A stretch of DNA of 64,000 bases from Dicyema japonicum (GCA_011109175.1 RDEW01000006.1:1240632-1304631), one strand, 5' to 3'; counted from the first letter of the stretch, positions 12,137 to 23,810 are shown. Notes: generated from the sequence alone by a model not told the origin. Numbers and translations: made by a program.

Positions 12137-12395
12137 TTAGTTTTTCAAGTGGTGCAATATTTCCTCAATGGATCTTGCACGTCTCTCATCACTAGGCGGT
12201 AATTTAGACTTTAAATCAAGTCCATATGCCAGTTTAATAGCATATCTCCTCGATTTATCGAGAAGTTCTACAAGAGTTTGGGGTATTCCATTTGGAATTA
12301 AACGGGAGCTCGATCGTAGATTTCCCAAACAGACCCGTCCTTTTCGTCCACTGAGGAAATTCACCAAAAAATATTCCCACGATGTTTTCAAGTTT
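12137..12395 (-). mobile_element. RT fragment of a jockey-like LINE
   Basis: The 84-residue minus ORF contains FLSGRKGRVCLGNLRSSSRLIPNGIPQ, the RT segment just before the usual GSPLSP motif. It then diverges into TLVELLDKSRRYAIKLAYGL..., which I cannot place. It is truncated at the point where the catalytic YADD would follow. Confidence 0.6.
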
Positions 12396-12469
12396 AACTG
12401 AAATCAGCTCAAACTATTTGGTGTTAATTGAAATGATTTCAATCCCTAACTTCGATTATTCAATTGAAA

Positions 12470-12690
12470 AATCTTATGCAGATCTGAACAGCATAGAATT
12501 TTTAAGCTTCTGAAATCTGAGATACTAAGTATTCATGATTTCCAAAATAAAACTATTTCGCCAGAAATTTACTCACACCTTCAAAATTGTTGCGGTAAGA
12601 TCAGCTTCAGTTGAAAGGGCGATATCTCTTTTAACGAAAATTCTTAAAAATCGAAACTAAATCTGAAAATGTCCAGGAATATTTAATTTC
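12470..12690 (+). mobile_element. hAT transposase C-terminal remnant
   Basis: The translation around 12600-12650 (SASVERAISLLTKILKNRN) matches the hAT dimerisation-domain signature (S.SVERSFS..K.I..K.RN). Frames around it are broken. A central hAT fragment lies at 42410-42885, and both are close to the two copies of the U2-containing duplication. Confidence 0.55.
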
Positions 12691-12839
12691 CATTACAATA
12701 AATGATTTCGTTTATTTTTCCATAATGCAATTTTATATAATTAAAACAATTTTTTGCAATTTTTATTTTAAAATTGCTATTTTATGGTTGCCATAGTAAT
12801 CATGATTTTTAAAATTATTTCTCGCACCGCCAATCGGGA

Positions 12840-13475
12840 AGCGCTGCCCTAACATCTCCTCTTTAAACCCCCAAGTTCTTATTTCGTTGGGATTTTACTC
12901 ATGTTAGTAGCGAGACAAGACGTTTCTCCCTAGTGCCACCTTCTCGTCGCCTCTGTTTAATCCAACGAGTGTGAAATAGAAGCCCAAATCTTCAGTAACT
13001 TTGTTTACAATGGCTGACGTATCTCTCAAAGTTTCCCCGAATTGAGAAGACTAAATTCTAACTAACACATTGGCAATCCGATGTTCCTCATTCAAAATTT
13101 CGGATATACTATGTGTCTTGTGTCCATCAAGGTGTGAGACAAAAAGTCATATCCACCCTGGGAAATGAAGCCATTAGTTCACTAAAACTTTGTCATAGCG
13201 CATCATAGCTACGTCATCGACGACCAATTGACCACTAGAATGAGTAGTAATTGTTAATATCCCACGTGGTTAGCCGACCAGTTAGCCAAGTCGTTGATTA
13301 AGAATGACATCTACTTAGCTCATGATTGGTGTAAGTCTGTCTTCCGTCTCGTAAGCATGAACGAAATAACTGACTCGAAGACTTTTGAAATACGAAATTC
13401 CTAAGAAAGTATTGGATTCACGTAGAATAGGACGATAGTTAATATTCGATTCACACGTGGTGTTTCCTAATGTTG
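12840..13475. other. intergenic DNA, nothing recognised
   Basis: No supported ORF, RNA gene or repeat match within the window. Confidence 0.4.
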
Positions 13476-13479
13476 CATA

Positions 13480-14530
13480 CGCCCCAGTCAATTCATAACG
13501 GGGTTGTGAAAATAAGTATAATGGATCGTCAAAGATGTATATTCACTACACTGAGCACGTGGTAGAAAATCGACATCAAAGTGGATTATCTTTAGACGAG
13601 TGTATTAGAAGTTAGTGCTGGGATCCACCTAACTCAGGAGACGCCAATGCCTGGCTGATATCTGAAAATCATCTTTTCTCTACTTCAGTGGAGGGGTTTC
13701 CATAATGTCAGATACTTGGAAGGGACGTCTGATGGGAAAGGCTATTTAAAAAATCTTTGGCAGATATGTGGAGTCGTTTCAGATTAAAGATCACGAAGAA
13801 CATGAAGCTTCTGGAAGAACATAGAGCAAAGGTGAGCATGACTAGTTAAGGAACCAAGATGATTCTCTCCTAATTTGTCGGTGATTCATATTGATGGCCT
13901 TTAATTTCGAATCTTTACATGAACTGAATTTCAAACCTTTTTCGAACTACTTAATCAAAGATTAATAATTATTTTTAAAATCAAACTTTCCACTCCTCAA
14001 CATTATATTTTGAATCGTCAAAGCGTCTTGATGGAATATATTATTTGCAAAGGGACAACTACTCCATTTGATGATGAGGTAGAGAAATTTAATTACTCTT
14101 TTAGGTAATCACGTGGCACTAAACTAGCGTTGTTAGGAATTTATGCATCGATTTTCTACTCACCCTATGACCAGAGCCTGGATCGATCGCAGTAGTTGTC
14201 TTCAATCAATTTGATGTCAACATATATGATAATGCGATTCCCAGGAGGCTGGGGTACATTTCATAAACTGGAATACATTAACTGTCTGAGTGTACTTTGT
14301 CATTTTTATGTGCGAACACAGGGTTTTCTAGATATATTATAGCCTTCTATAACTATTGAAAGCACAACTAATGATAATGTGATTCCAGGTCAGAAACTGG
14401 AGAAAAATCAGGATATATTAATTTCAAAAACCCCAAAGGGGCTATGCGCCAACTAGAAAGTACTGCAATACTAGGAGGACGCGCGGTATGGCGGAAGCAA
14501 GCTTCGCAACACACACCCGGCCACAAAAAT
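13480..14530. repeat. duplicated segment containing the U2 3' half (copy 1)
   Basis: Blocks at 13490-13660 and 14130-14530 align, with small indels, to 42886-43475. Examples are the AGCACGTGGTAGAAAATC stretch and the GTGTACTTTGTCATTTTTATG stretch. The middle (about 13665-14130) is absent from copy 2. Confidence 0.8.
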
Positions 14531-14626
14531 AAGCATTATATCTTGCCCTTGTAAGGGCGTCCCAGATATAAGCTGGAAAGAACAGATACTACACTTTGAA
14601 TCTTAGCCAAAAGGCCGAGAAGCGAC
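14437..14626 (-). ncRNA. RNU2: U2 spliceosomal snRNA
   Basis: Read on the minus strand from 14626 the sequence begins TCGCTTCTCGGCCTTTTGGC, then GCTAAGATTCAAAG and TGTAGTATCTGTTC. It therefore contains stem I and the GUAGUA branch-site recognition element exactly as in eukaryotic U2. An Sm-like site (TTATTTTTGTGG) lies at about 14520, and the 3' stem-loop with TATTGCAGTA at about 14460. Stem-loops II and III are diverged from human. The 3' end is approximate. No proximal element or 3' box could be assigned with confidence. U2 pairs with the intron branch site, so this is the partner of the roughly 22-27-nt introns in the neighbouring genes. Confidence 0.93.
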
Positions 14627-14928
14627 AGAAGGCAGATAAATAGATAACATGATTTATTCGCAAAACCCCAACTAACTAAACAAGGTAAGAGCCATTAACT
14701 AAAGAGGAAAGCCAAGATTTGGGGTCGTCTCTATCGGGGCACTCTCATGAGACACCGTATGTCTCTTCTCCGTAAAAAGCCCCAATTACAATGCGAGTTT
14801 CCACAAGCAATGTAATAAATCACCAATTCTTCTCGTTTTTCTTTCGTATTCGTCATCAATTTCAGATGCTAAATCCAATCCATGTGCTTCAATTTAGTTT
14901 CATTTATAATTAGAACTTCCATCTGGAT

Positions 14929-15050
14929 CGTGCTGGCTATAGCAACCAGCACTGAGGCCCGTTTCGAAGAGAACGGGCATTAATCAGGTTATCCTGACTA
15001 CTTCTGGTTTTTTCGGTGGCTGCCCTCTCTTCTTAAGAGCACCACTCTCT
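14929..15050 (-). ncRNA. structured RNA-like repeat, copy C
   Basis: The minus strand contains GGTGCTCTTAAGAAGAGAGG then GCAGCCACC, followed by a TCAGG-ATAA-CCTGA hairpin. Next come a GCCCGTT...AACGGGC hairpin and a GTGCTGG...CCAGCAC hairpin. The first roughly 70 nt match copies at 49707-49830 and 59332-59433. It lies about 300 bp upstream of U2 on the same strand. No known RNA family is recognised. Confidence 0.5.
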
Positions 15051-15324
15051 TCTCTGTGTTGAAGCTTCTACTGTTTCTTTTTTAGAAGGTTTCTTATTAT
15101 ATGTCGTATTCCAGCCAGACAAAAGCTGACATTGCATGTATAAAAATAATTATCTTTCAAGACAGTTGTCAACATTATCAATACATTTGGCTTGAACTAT
15201 TGATAATAGTATTCGAATTGCCCTTTTTACTATTTTTATTATATTATTTTAATTAATAATATTAATAAATTTTATATTTTCGATTATCCTTATCTGTGGT
15301 TACTGTTGGGAATATAATCACGAA

Positions 15325-16530
15325 TATCTTAAATGAGTCGATGGAACTTCACTGTCCACTTCCTTTGGGACATGGAGTCTTAATTCCAATACATAAACCT
15401 GGGAAAAAAGAAGGGTCGTTGGACGGACTAAGACCTATTATTCTATTGTTAGTTATAGAGAAAAACTCATGATTGTTCTAAAGGAACTGCTTGACGAGGA
15501 CTGCCTGAGACTAATAAGTTTATTACTTTCCGAAACTGACCTATCCGTGAGAATAGGAACAAAGCATTCGAAGAGTTTCAGTACCAACATGGGCACTCCA
15601 CAAGGAGATTCCTTGTCCCCAATTATATTTATTGTTTACCTCGAAGCTGCGCTCAAGGAATTGAGAAATGTCATGGGTCCTAAATACCGGGACATAACAG
15701 AGTTAATTTATGCGGATGATGTAGACTTTGTGTCTACCGACCAAGAAATACTTGACCAAATTTTACTTCAAGCCGAACGTATTTTTAAGAATTGGGATTT
15801 ACGCATAAAAATTAAAAAAACTGATTATACACGAGTCGAACGAGCAGAATCAAGGAACGATGAGTGCTGGAGACATACCAAAAAACTCGGCTCACTGCTA
15901 GGTGATGCTGAGGATATTTGTCGAAGGAAAATGCTGGCTACCATATACTTCAAAAAAATGTACCAAATTTGGATAAGGAAAAAACATGTATCACTGAAAC
16001 TTCGTGTCAGACTATACGACACGTTTGTTAAACCAATTTTGCTATACAATTCCGGAACATGGGCATGTTCTAAAATTGATTTAGAGAAGCTAGATACTTT
16101 TCACAGGAACCAACTCCGCATGTTGATTGGAATTTTTTGGCCGAGAAAAATCTCAAATGAAAATCTATATTCACGATGTAAATCCAGACCACTCAGCACC
16201 GATGTTATTTTATCGAGATGGCGACTATTTGGACATATCCTCAGACTGGACCAGACTACGCCATGTAACGGAATAATGGAAGAATATTTCTACTACGCCG
16301 GAAGTTGCGGATTTCGAGGCAGACCAAGAAACACACTTCCAACTTGCTTAAAAGATGACTACGAACAAAATAGTCGTAAATTGGTGACAGCGGACGATCT
16401 GGATGATGTTCGAATGAGAGCCAGGAACAAGATGGCGTGGGCGAGGATGGCGAGGAGGATGGCTGCAAAACATGGCTCAAGCGAACCCCTTTTAGGGCCA
16501 CGCGAAAGAGCTCTTAACTAACTAACTAAT
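15325..16530 (+). mobile_element. LINE family A reverse transcriptase (internally deleted copy)
   Basis: The main ORF 15469-16521 has GTPQGDSLSP (about residues 42-51), the catalytic YADDVDF (81-87) and KLGSLLGDAEDICRRK. VKPILLYNSGTW, a GHILRLD motif and FRGRPRNTLPTCLKDD follow in the C-terminal region. An upstream stretch at 15325-15465 encodes LIPIHKPGKK...GLRPIILL, the RT fingers. The segment between fingers and palm, including the first catalytic Asp, is missing, so the copy is dead although the ORF is long. It ends with CTTAACTAACTAACTAA. Confidence 0.85.
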
Positions 16531-16534
16531 TATC

Positions 16535-17655
16535 CTTGTCTGTGGCACTAACGGGATCTTAGTTAATATAACCTTTTTTGATTCTGTCAAAGTGCTTTTA
16601 TTAATAATATCCTTATCTCCGTGAAAACCAGGAGTTATGTGATCAACATGTCTCACGTTAGGTCCATTGGCATCCAATAAGGATCTCTCATTTTTACATC
16701 ATGGAGGGTTTCCCACGACTTGGATATGAATTGACTTTTTCTATAGAAAAGACACTTTACTACGATCTTAGGAGCTGAATTTTATTTGCTCTGCCCCACC
16801 AAATCAAATCGACAACTTGTGAGAACGTACGCTTTTTACTGTTCTTGTTAACCACCCGTTTCTTTCACTTGATCGGTCATGGTGATAATAAATAAATTGA
16901 TCTTTGAATTAAAACAGTGGACGAATTAAGCTCCGTCTCAAAAAAATAAGCAGTGTGAAATTCAGGAACCCATATTGAGTCTAATTTTAGTGTTTACTGA
17001 AAGTGAGGTCACCTATATAGAAAATCAAGAGTGAGACTTAATTCCAGTAAATACCACCTTTGGTAGTATTAGTAGTAACCCTAGAAACTTAAACCTACAC
17101 TCGTAAGGTCTGAGCATTCTTATCAGAGTTTACAAGGATACTTTGTATTAGAAGAGATCAAGAAAAGGATGATTCTCAGTATATAGCTTTGGAGTATAAA
17201 GTTTGCAACGACGTCATCCTTCTACTTGTTCCTATCACGCGCAGGTTCTCGTAGTACATCTAAGTTCTCTTCCTTTCTAAAACAACTCCAAACCTTTATG
17301 AGGTCTCCATACACGACCATCAGTGGGGTGGTCCTTGGTCGTCACGAAATCTGAACTGTCGAAGGTGGCTATGTTAGCATGGACTTCCAGATGAATCTTA
17401 GTCCATTAAGCCTCCATCGAGCTTCCATTATTTCAACCGAGGTTGACGAACACCTCATCCTCTCGTACGCTGTTCTGTTTGATATTATGCAGCCCCCGGG
17501 AAGAAAATTAGTTGTAAAAATGATTTTATCAATTTCAAAATTCATAAATTTCGTTTTTTTAATTAATTTATATATTTGTATAAAAATACATTTTATTCAT
17601 AAAATAATTCTCTCAGATCGACAAATTAATTATTCTAACATGAAAATAATAGGTC
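16535..17655. other. intergenic DNA, nothing recognised
   Basis: No convincing gene. ORF 17379-17672 overlaps the start of the next gene in another frame and has no recognisable motif. Confidence 0.45.
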
Positions 17656-17659
17656 ATTT

Positions 17660-18222
17660 ATGTGTCAGCTAAAATTAGGCATTTTATTCTTCTGTCTGGG
17701 CCTGGTTGTGTCCTTCGGAATATCCATTAGTTTGTATGCCACTGGTAAGCTTTCTGAGTATTTTAAGGATTCAAGCTATCCGGCAGATGCCCCATGAATC
17801 TGTGGTCCCAAGATTACGATTTCAATAGGAATATTGGGCTTCGCGTTCGGGTTTGTTATTTTCTCCTCTTCATTTGACGCTATCTCTGAAAACGGAAAAA
17901 ACAAGACCAAATTTGTTGTTGGATGTGATATTGTCCTCTTCTTATTTTCCACTATTGCCTTTCTTATGTGCATTTCAAGTAAGCTTTCCTTCCATTTTAA
18001 GATGTGGTCTTGATCTCGAGACGACCAGTTGACCCTTTAAACGACAATTTCGCTTTGAGTAACGGCTACATCATTGACTCCAAATTTTGTGATTCCACCT
18101 CGTATTCCATCATATTTCATTTGTCTATCATACAATCTGCGTTATTGCTTTCTTTCATTATTTACATCTCCACGTGGTGTTGGTTCGACAGAAAACAATT
18201 CATTAGGCTAACCAGAAGATGA
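17660..18222 (+). CDS. four-pass membrane protein, family unassigned (three exons, one frame slip)
   Basis: ATG at 17660 starts MCQLKLGILFFCLGLVVSFG, a first membrane helix. Introns 17745-17767 and 17979-18001 are both 23 nt and strikingly alike, starting GTAAGCTTT and ending TTTTAAG. Helices two and three lie in exon 2 (ISIGILGFAFGFVIFSS; VVGCDIVLFLFSTIAFLMC) and helix four in exon 3 (HLSIIQSALLLSFIIYI), which ends KQFIRLTRR-TGA at 18222. After splicing, exon 2 needs one base fewer at about 17820-17840 to link its first loop (CPMNLWSQ) to helix two. Without splicing the frame stops at 17795. With the correction the product is about 171 residues. The layout resembles claudin or tetraspan proteins, but no diagnostic motif assigns a family. 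Confidence 0.6.
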
Positions 18223-18629
18223 CTTTACTAATCTGCCTTTATTAACATGATTTTTCTATATTTGAGGGATATTAGCTTATTTTGGAATCCGACAATTGCA
18301 TAAGCTCGGTCTCCCTTGTAGGTCTTGGAGTACTTAGTTTCCTGAAGACATTTCTCTTTCCTTAAAACAGTGATCCTGGATCAATAAAGGTCTCCTCAGA
18401 TGTTGGCATCCCGTGGATAATGGCCGCTCCAAGGCCCTGTCGAAACCATGCTTGTTATAAATTTTTCAAATTCTTTGATGAGGGATATACGGATTGTTTC
18501 AACCGTTTCGAATACAGGAAACTTTCGCGTATGATCCACCTGTCTCAGACGCACCAAAAATACGAGAAATGTATAGTTCTTGGAGTCGGTATGTCTATTG
18601 TTTGATTCTGTCCACAGAGGCCCAAACTC

Positions 18630-18845
18630 ATTAAATTTGTAAACCTTCATCTATACGGATGATGTTATAATGATCCCTTTGATGATAGCAGATATCTAGC
18701 AGTCAAATCTGAAAATTTTACCTCTAACTTTTTAAACCACACAGGGGTTCCACGAGGAGACATAATGTTCCCTATTCTTTTCGCTATTTATCTTGAGTTG
18801 AGAGACTTCAGTTTGTGGGCACCCTCAACGACTTATTAGTCTTAG
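18630..18845 (+). mobile_element. LINE RT fragment
   Basis: The translation at about 18745-18810 reads HTGVPRGDIMFPILFAIYLELRD, a decayed PQGDSLSPILF.IYLE motif of LINE family A. No intact catalytic box. Confidence 0.5.
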
Positions 18846-18894
18846 AAATATCCATATGTCCAATGAGAAGACAATTAAAGCCATTGATTGAAGC

Positions 18895-19020
18895 TCTCAT
18901 CCTCTCAACGTTTCCCATTCAAAGTGGAATAGTGCCAATCAAAATGGAATAGTATCATCCAAAATATGACAGTTTCATTCAAAATGAGAATGGTGTTATT
19001 AAAAGTGGGACAGTGAATGA
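18895..19020. repeat. degenerate tandem repeat, unit about 25 bp
   Basis: About five imperfect units resembling ATTCAAAATGGAACAGTATC occur in a row (for instance CCAATCAAAATGGAATAGT, TTCATTCAAAATGAGAATGG). It lies just before a transposase remnant and may be a subterminal repeat of that transposon. Confidence 0.6.
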
Positions 19021-19119
19021 GAAATTTTTGTGAGGTGTTAAAAATTAATTTAGATTAATAATATTCTTTTATTTTAATCTAAAGATATCGGTAAAAAATA
19101 TTTTTAAAAAATAATTATA

Positions 19120-19560
19120 CTCATGGTGAGCAAGAAAATAGTGTTGAAAAATTAAAACTTCTGGCTGTTTATGAGGCTGGTGGAGATTAGCAGGATCTTG
19201 TAGTTGAATCGGAAATACCAAGCGCAACTGCTTACCGTTGATTTCATTAAAATAAGAACAATACGAGAGGAGGAAAGGGCCAAGTTACGTCATTGGAGAA
19301 TATGTGGATGTTCTGATTGAACAAATTGAGCTAAATCTTCTCGTAACGTTGAGGCAAATGATCGAGCTGCTTAAAGAAAAAAATTGATACAACGATGTAA
19401 GTCATCAGTGGCTAGACATCTCGATGTATACCCTAAAGATGCAAGACATAAACCTGAAAAGCCAATAGTCCAGAGAATAAGAAAAGAATTCAGACTCAAA
19501 TGCCTTGAATAAGTGTATGGACTTGATCTCATACCGCTCTATGCCTTCTTCGAATTCTAA
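19120..19560 (+). pseudogene. decayed Tc1/IS630-like DDE transposase, N-terminal part
   Basis: Starts near ATG 19131. Pieces in three frames read KLKLLAVYEAGGD-stop-QDLV and SEIPSATAYR-stop-F (helix-turn-helix style). EYVDVLIEQIELNLLVTLRQM and SSVARHLDVYPKDARHKPEKP follow. The order fits the N-terminal DNA-binding and linker region of Tc1/IS630-type transposases. Two in-frame stops sit where Trp is expected. The catalytic DDE region is not recognised. Confidence 0.5.
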
Positions 19561-20185
19561 GGATCACTCTCTTGCTAGTCCGATGCAGAGGTTACTGAGG
19601 ATATGGATGGACGTGATACTTTGAGTGAACACACTTTCATAAAGTTGGCTCAATATCCACCTAGTCCTTCCATGTCATTGGTCAGGATCACCTCTGGTTA
19701 ATCGTTCAATTTCATCATTTTACATAAATACTCTCTCTTTTCAAAAACATCCCAGGTGCGATGAAGGAAGTCCACTTATATCTACTTTCATCTAGATGGT
19801 TTTCCAAGGGAAGAACTCTGACAGAGTTTCTTAACTACTTGATGATATTTTGAGGTCGAAAGATCGGAGATATATTAACTTGTCTTTATTGAAAGATCGA
19901 GAATCACTGGTAATTAGGTAATCTTGGTTTCTCTCAGCAACCATCTAATCTTAGTTCGATGCTCTCTTGGATCCTTGAATTGTTTGATCTTTTGAGCAGG
20001 CACAGTGTGGCATGTATTATCTTGATTCCTTCAACGTGGACATGACCTATTGTATCCCTTAATAGAAGATAGTAGATCTCTGAACTTTGGAAAATAAAGG
20101 AGCAAAAATAAAACAAATAAAGCATAAAATTATAAAGAAACAAAAATACACAAAATCAGAGTCAATTGATGTATTCTAAGGTAGT
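19561..20185. other. intergenic DNA, nothing recognised
   Basis: No supported feature. It includes the 3' flank of the minus-strand HCF gene. Confidence 0.4.
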
Positions 20186-20190
20186 GTTAT

Positions 20191-21791
20191 CTAAAATAGA
20201 ATAAAATGTTCACCAATCATCCATCTGACTTGGGTTGGTTTCCCTACACTTGATTCCTCCCCACGTGTTGAAATTCGGAAGAGAAGAGCAGGCCGTTCAG
20301 CTTTATCAACAAAAGCTCCATGAAGCACGCTCATTGGTAGTTCACACTGAGGAAGATTTCCACGATAAAGTCCTCTAAACACACGCCCACCTTCCCTTGC
20401 AAATGCCAAAGAACATATATATCCGTCAATTGGCCCTTCTCTGGGAGGCTCCCATGACAACGAGAGAGTGTCAGCAGATCTGGATATTCTGACAGATCTC
20501 GGAGGCCCAGGTTCAGGCATAGTGTGCACGTGTAGAAGCTGACTCCAAGGACCTGTCCCGAGACAGTTCAAAGCAGCAACCCTGACGTGGTAATCCGTGT
20601 CAAAGAGGACGTTCTGAATGACTGATTCGTTCTGGTACGACATGCGGGTCTCTTCTACCGTGTTTCCCGCTCTACTAAGGGACACAATATATTGAGCCGC
20701 ATTCGGAACAGGAGACCAGACAAGGTTGAAACGTGTACTTCCGATGGCAGTGATCTCTAGTGAAGAGACTGGATAAGGCTTCCTGAGTTCGAGGAACCAG
20801 AAATCATCCAATGGCTCTTCGCCCCGTCCTCCAAAGATGTAGAGTCTTGAAGACTTGGGGCAAACGACGGCAGAATGACCAGCACGTGGCCTGGGACCAT
20901 CAAGTGTTGTGAGATCTGTCCACTGGAAGGTGTCGAACCGGAAGGAAAATAAAGAGCTGGAGAATTTCTCACCAGAGTTGGGTCTTCCACCGAAAACATA
21001 CATTTGATCCCCATAAATGCAGGCTGAATGAAGACTTCTTCCAGGAGAGAATCCCCTGAGTATAATTTCACTCCAAATACACAAATCTTCGTTTAGAAAT
21101 AAGCTTACGGGTATTAAACTCCCACAAATCCCCCAATCTAGTTCTTCCGTTGTTTCCTCCGAATAAATAAAGCGTCTGGTTGTGAGCTACGACGGAATGG
21201 GACTCCCTTGGAGAGGGCCACCTCCCACCTTTAACGGGCCGCCAAAAAGGTAGGCTACTAAGATCCCACTGGTAGAGATCTTGAAGGTATCTACCAGTAA
21301 TTCAGACGTTTAACTGATCGTTATTCTTCCCTCCAAAGTAGGCCCCCGAACAGGTAAAACGATCCCCCACATTCTGTCAGAGAGTGACCTTAAGTGTTTA
21401 CTCCTCCTTACCGAATCGAGGAATAGGGGACTCGCCTGAGAAGTTAACCTGTTCGCAATGAAAATCATCCAGACTGAGGGAATACGTGTCTCCTCTGACT
21501 TCATAGAACTCAGCCATTCCACCAACGATGAAAGCCTTCTCCTTCCAGACAGCACAGCCAAAGGCTGCCCGACATTCAAGGACATCGCCATTCTCTTGGG
21601 GAACACTCCATTCACATGTTTCTAGGTTTACAGTAATGAGCACTTAAGTCGAAAACAGTCAGCTTATTCTTCATTCCTTCCCAACCTCCCCCAATTATGA
21701 TAAGCTTGTCGTTATATATTATTGATCGATGCCCGTGACGAGCTTCCGGTCTGTTAGGGATTTCACAAAAGTTCCAGGCGTTAGTTCTCAT
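20191..21791 (-). CDS. HCFC: host cell factor (HCF) homologue, compact kelch + fibronectin III form
   Basis: HCF is a nuclear chromatin adaptor that tethers histone-modifying complexes to transcription factors. Exons (minus strand) 21791-21644, 21621-21412, 21388-21315, 21290-21109 and 21086-20191 are joined over introns of 22, 23, 24 and 22 nt. With one surplus base in the C5 run at 21343-21347 they give 502 codons plus TAG. Kelch repeats run from the N-terminus (RHGHRSIIYNDKLIIIGGG) through PSPRESHSVV, GRTRLGDLW and YVFGGRPNSG to RLYIFGGRGEEPLDDFWFLE, about residues 10-320. Two Fn3 repeats follow, ending RISTRG...KPTQVRWM, the conserved HCF C-terminus. The large basic/acidic centre and cleavage repeats of vertebrate HCF-1 are absent, so it resembles the short HCF-2 type. 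ATG 21791 begins directly at the first kelch blade. Confidence 0.9.
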
Positions 21792-21799
21792 AAGGTAAA

Positions 21800-23385
21800 A
21801 GGGAAATAATAATTTAAAATTATTTTTTGAGATAATTTTTAAATATTTTTAGACATTATGAATGATTTTTAAATTAAGGACTTTTTAAATTGTTAGCATT
21901 TTAATTCTGATTTCATCAACTTTTTGTTGTTGGTGGTATGTTTTTATGAGGTCCACCAATCAGGGCAACGCCAGGTACCAGGAGTATATGAAAAATGACC
22001 TTTTCACCTTACGATTCATTGAGTGGTTAAGGTAGAGTCTGAATGCACTCAACAGTGTTCGTGCCTCTGCGAACTGGATCACTCTAATTAGTTATTCCGT
22101 TTATCTCATATACGGGGATCTTTTGACAGATCCACGAGTTCTTTCAATTTTGGGTCGGACGAACCAACGTTAACTTCTGATTTCCAGTGTCTCTTAAATA
22201 CATCATCTCGTCCATGCTCAGGAGAAAAAAGACAAGTGTTTCGTGAAGCTATGTAGACATTCCGCGCGATAGAATGCATCACCACCTCATACTTCCCACC
22301 AATTAACCACCGTTACTCATTTTCAAGTTCAACGATTCTAAAAGTCACCCAATCACTTGTCTCCTATAGCTACTTTCTTTATGAATTCTGGGGGTCACTC
22401 GAATAAGTTCAATATTCTGATACTTAATTTTCCAACTTCTCTTCATTAATCGACAATTACATTGACACTCTTACAGTATCCGCTACTGAATGGTGTCAAC
22501 ATAAGGTGCGTCAACGTACATCTTTTATAGTCCGAGGTTCCTCAATGCTCTTTTCGAGGTCTCCCCTTTAGATTTTCGTATATCTGACGTTTCTTAATTT
22601 TCAGCTTAGAAGAGATTAAGCTAAGGGGAAAGTCTATAAGGAATTGGGCAATTACTAAAACAACCATGTGGAAGCGACTTTGAGTGGAGATACGGAACAC
22701 TGGATTCAAAATACCAAAAATATCCTTGGGACCTCACGGCTCTCTGAAGATGTATTGTTTAAGCAAACAACCGCAGAATAGGGGCAAATTCTTGTTGGAT
22801 CAGTTCTTCTAACTCGTCTTTTGTTTCAGGAGGCTCCCAGTGCGAAGACTTTCTATGCATCTACTACCAGGGGGACCAGATACAATTAATTGTTGGTTAA
22901 CTGCTGACTTCAGATGATACATAAGCTCTTAAACCAAGTAAAACTGAAAACAGGTCACTAAGTTTTAAGGTCAGTTGGATACAGAGAAAGAACTAAGCAC
23001 TAAGTGTATCCAGTTTCCACTGTCAAATAAACAGAGTCCATCCAATGTCACACAAGTCCATCCAGAACCAGCATAAAAGGTAAAGACGTCTATTCTTTGC
23101 AGTAGAGGAAACCCCTATAGTGAGTGGAGGAGAGCAAATGATCATTTTGATCCTCCAACCTAGCACTGGGTGCCACTTGACAGGTGGAGTACATGACGAC
23201 GCCACTCTAGTAGAAAGGAGAAAGGAGGAACAGACGAAACAAACAATCTTCACTCAAGCAGCCACATGGCAGCAGACTGCTACGTTGATCCATTGATTAA
23301 CTCTTAATCTCTTTATTATTACTCTCAATCTCTTTCCAGATATTATTATTAATAAGCACACCGCAAAACAACGTTAGTAATGTTA
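21800..23385. other. intergenic DNA, possible SINE-like stretch
   Basis: At about 22015-22120 a short A-box-like TGGTTAAGGT occurs. The stretch at 22200-22320 resembles 32080-32180 (CCATG.TCA.GAGA..., CATCACCACCT), so a tRNA-like SINE copy is possible. ORFs 23023-23253 and neighbours are unrecognised. Confidence 0.3.
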
Positions 23386-23389
23386 TCTC

Positions 23390-23810
23390 GCTTGTACCAC
23401 CCTCTCCTGGATGCGTTTTGTTAATCGCTTCCAGTTCCCTCTGTTCCTCGATAGGTCCCTCAGATGCTCAAGATCATCTGCCGACGTCAACCCTTTCCCA
23501 ATCGAAGTTAGATCTTGATGTAGAAGGGTTGGTAGAGTAATTCGTGGTCTCTCCCGGATGAGGAGTATAGTGATGTTAGGAGTATAGTGAGATTAGCGGG
23601 AGTATTCATATCCATTCTTAAGATGTGACCAAATAAGCCCCATCTGTTACTTCTTATTTTTCCGTCTAATAAGTGGATATTGTAATGGGAATGGAGGTGT
23701 TTGTTTGAGGTGTGCTTTAGCCGGGAAATTCTTAGAATGTATCTGAGCTGCAATCTATGAAAGGAGTTCAGACTTTCCGTTATTATTATTGCCCTCAGGA
23801 TCACTGGGTT
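23390..23810 (-). mobile_element. LINE family A C-terminal fragment
   Basis: The minus ORF 23508-23804 reads LNSFHRLQLRYILRISRLKHTSN...WGLFGHILRMDMNTPANL, the post-RT region seen at 30985-31200. It is followed by the degenerate C-terminus (GLTSADDLEHL region near 23470). Confidence 0.65.

Noticed and set aside
22015-22125. Possible tRNA (A-box-like TGGTTAAGG)
   Set aside because: No acceptor stem or proper T-arm. At best SINE debris.
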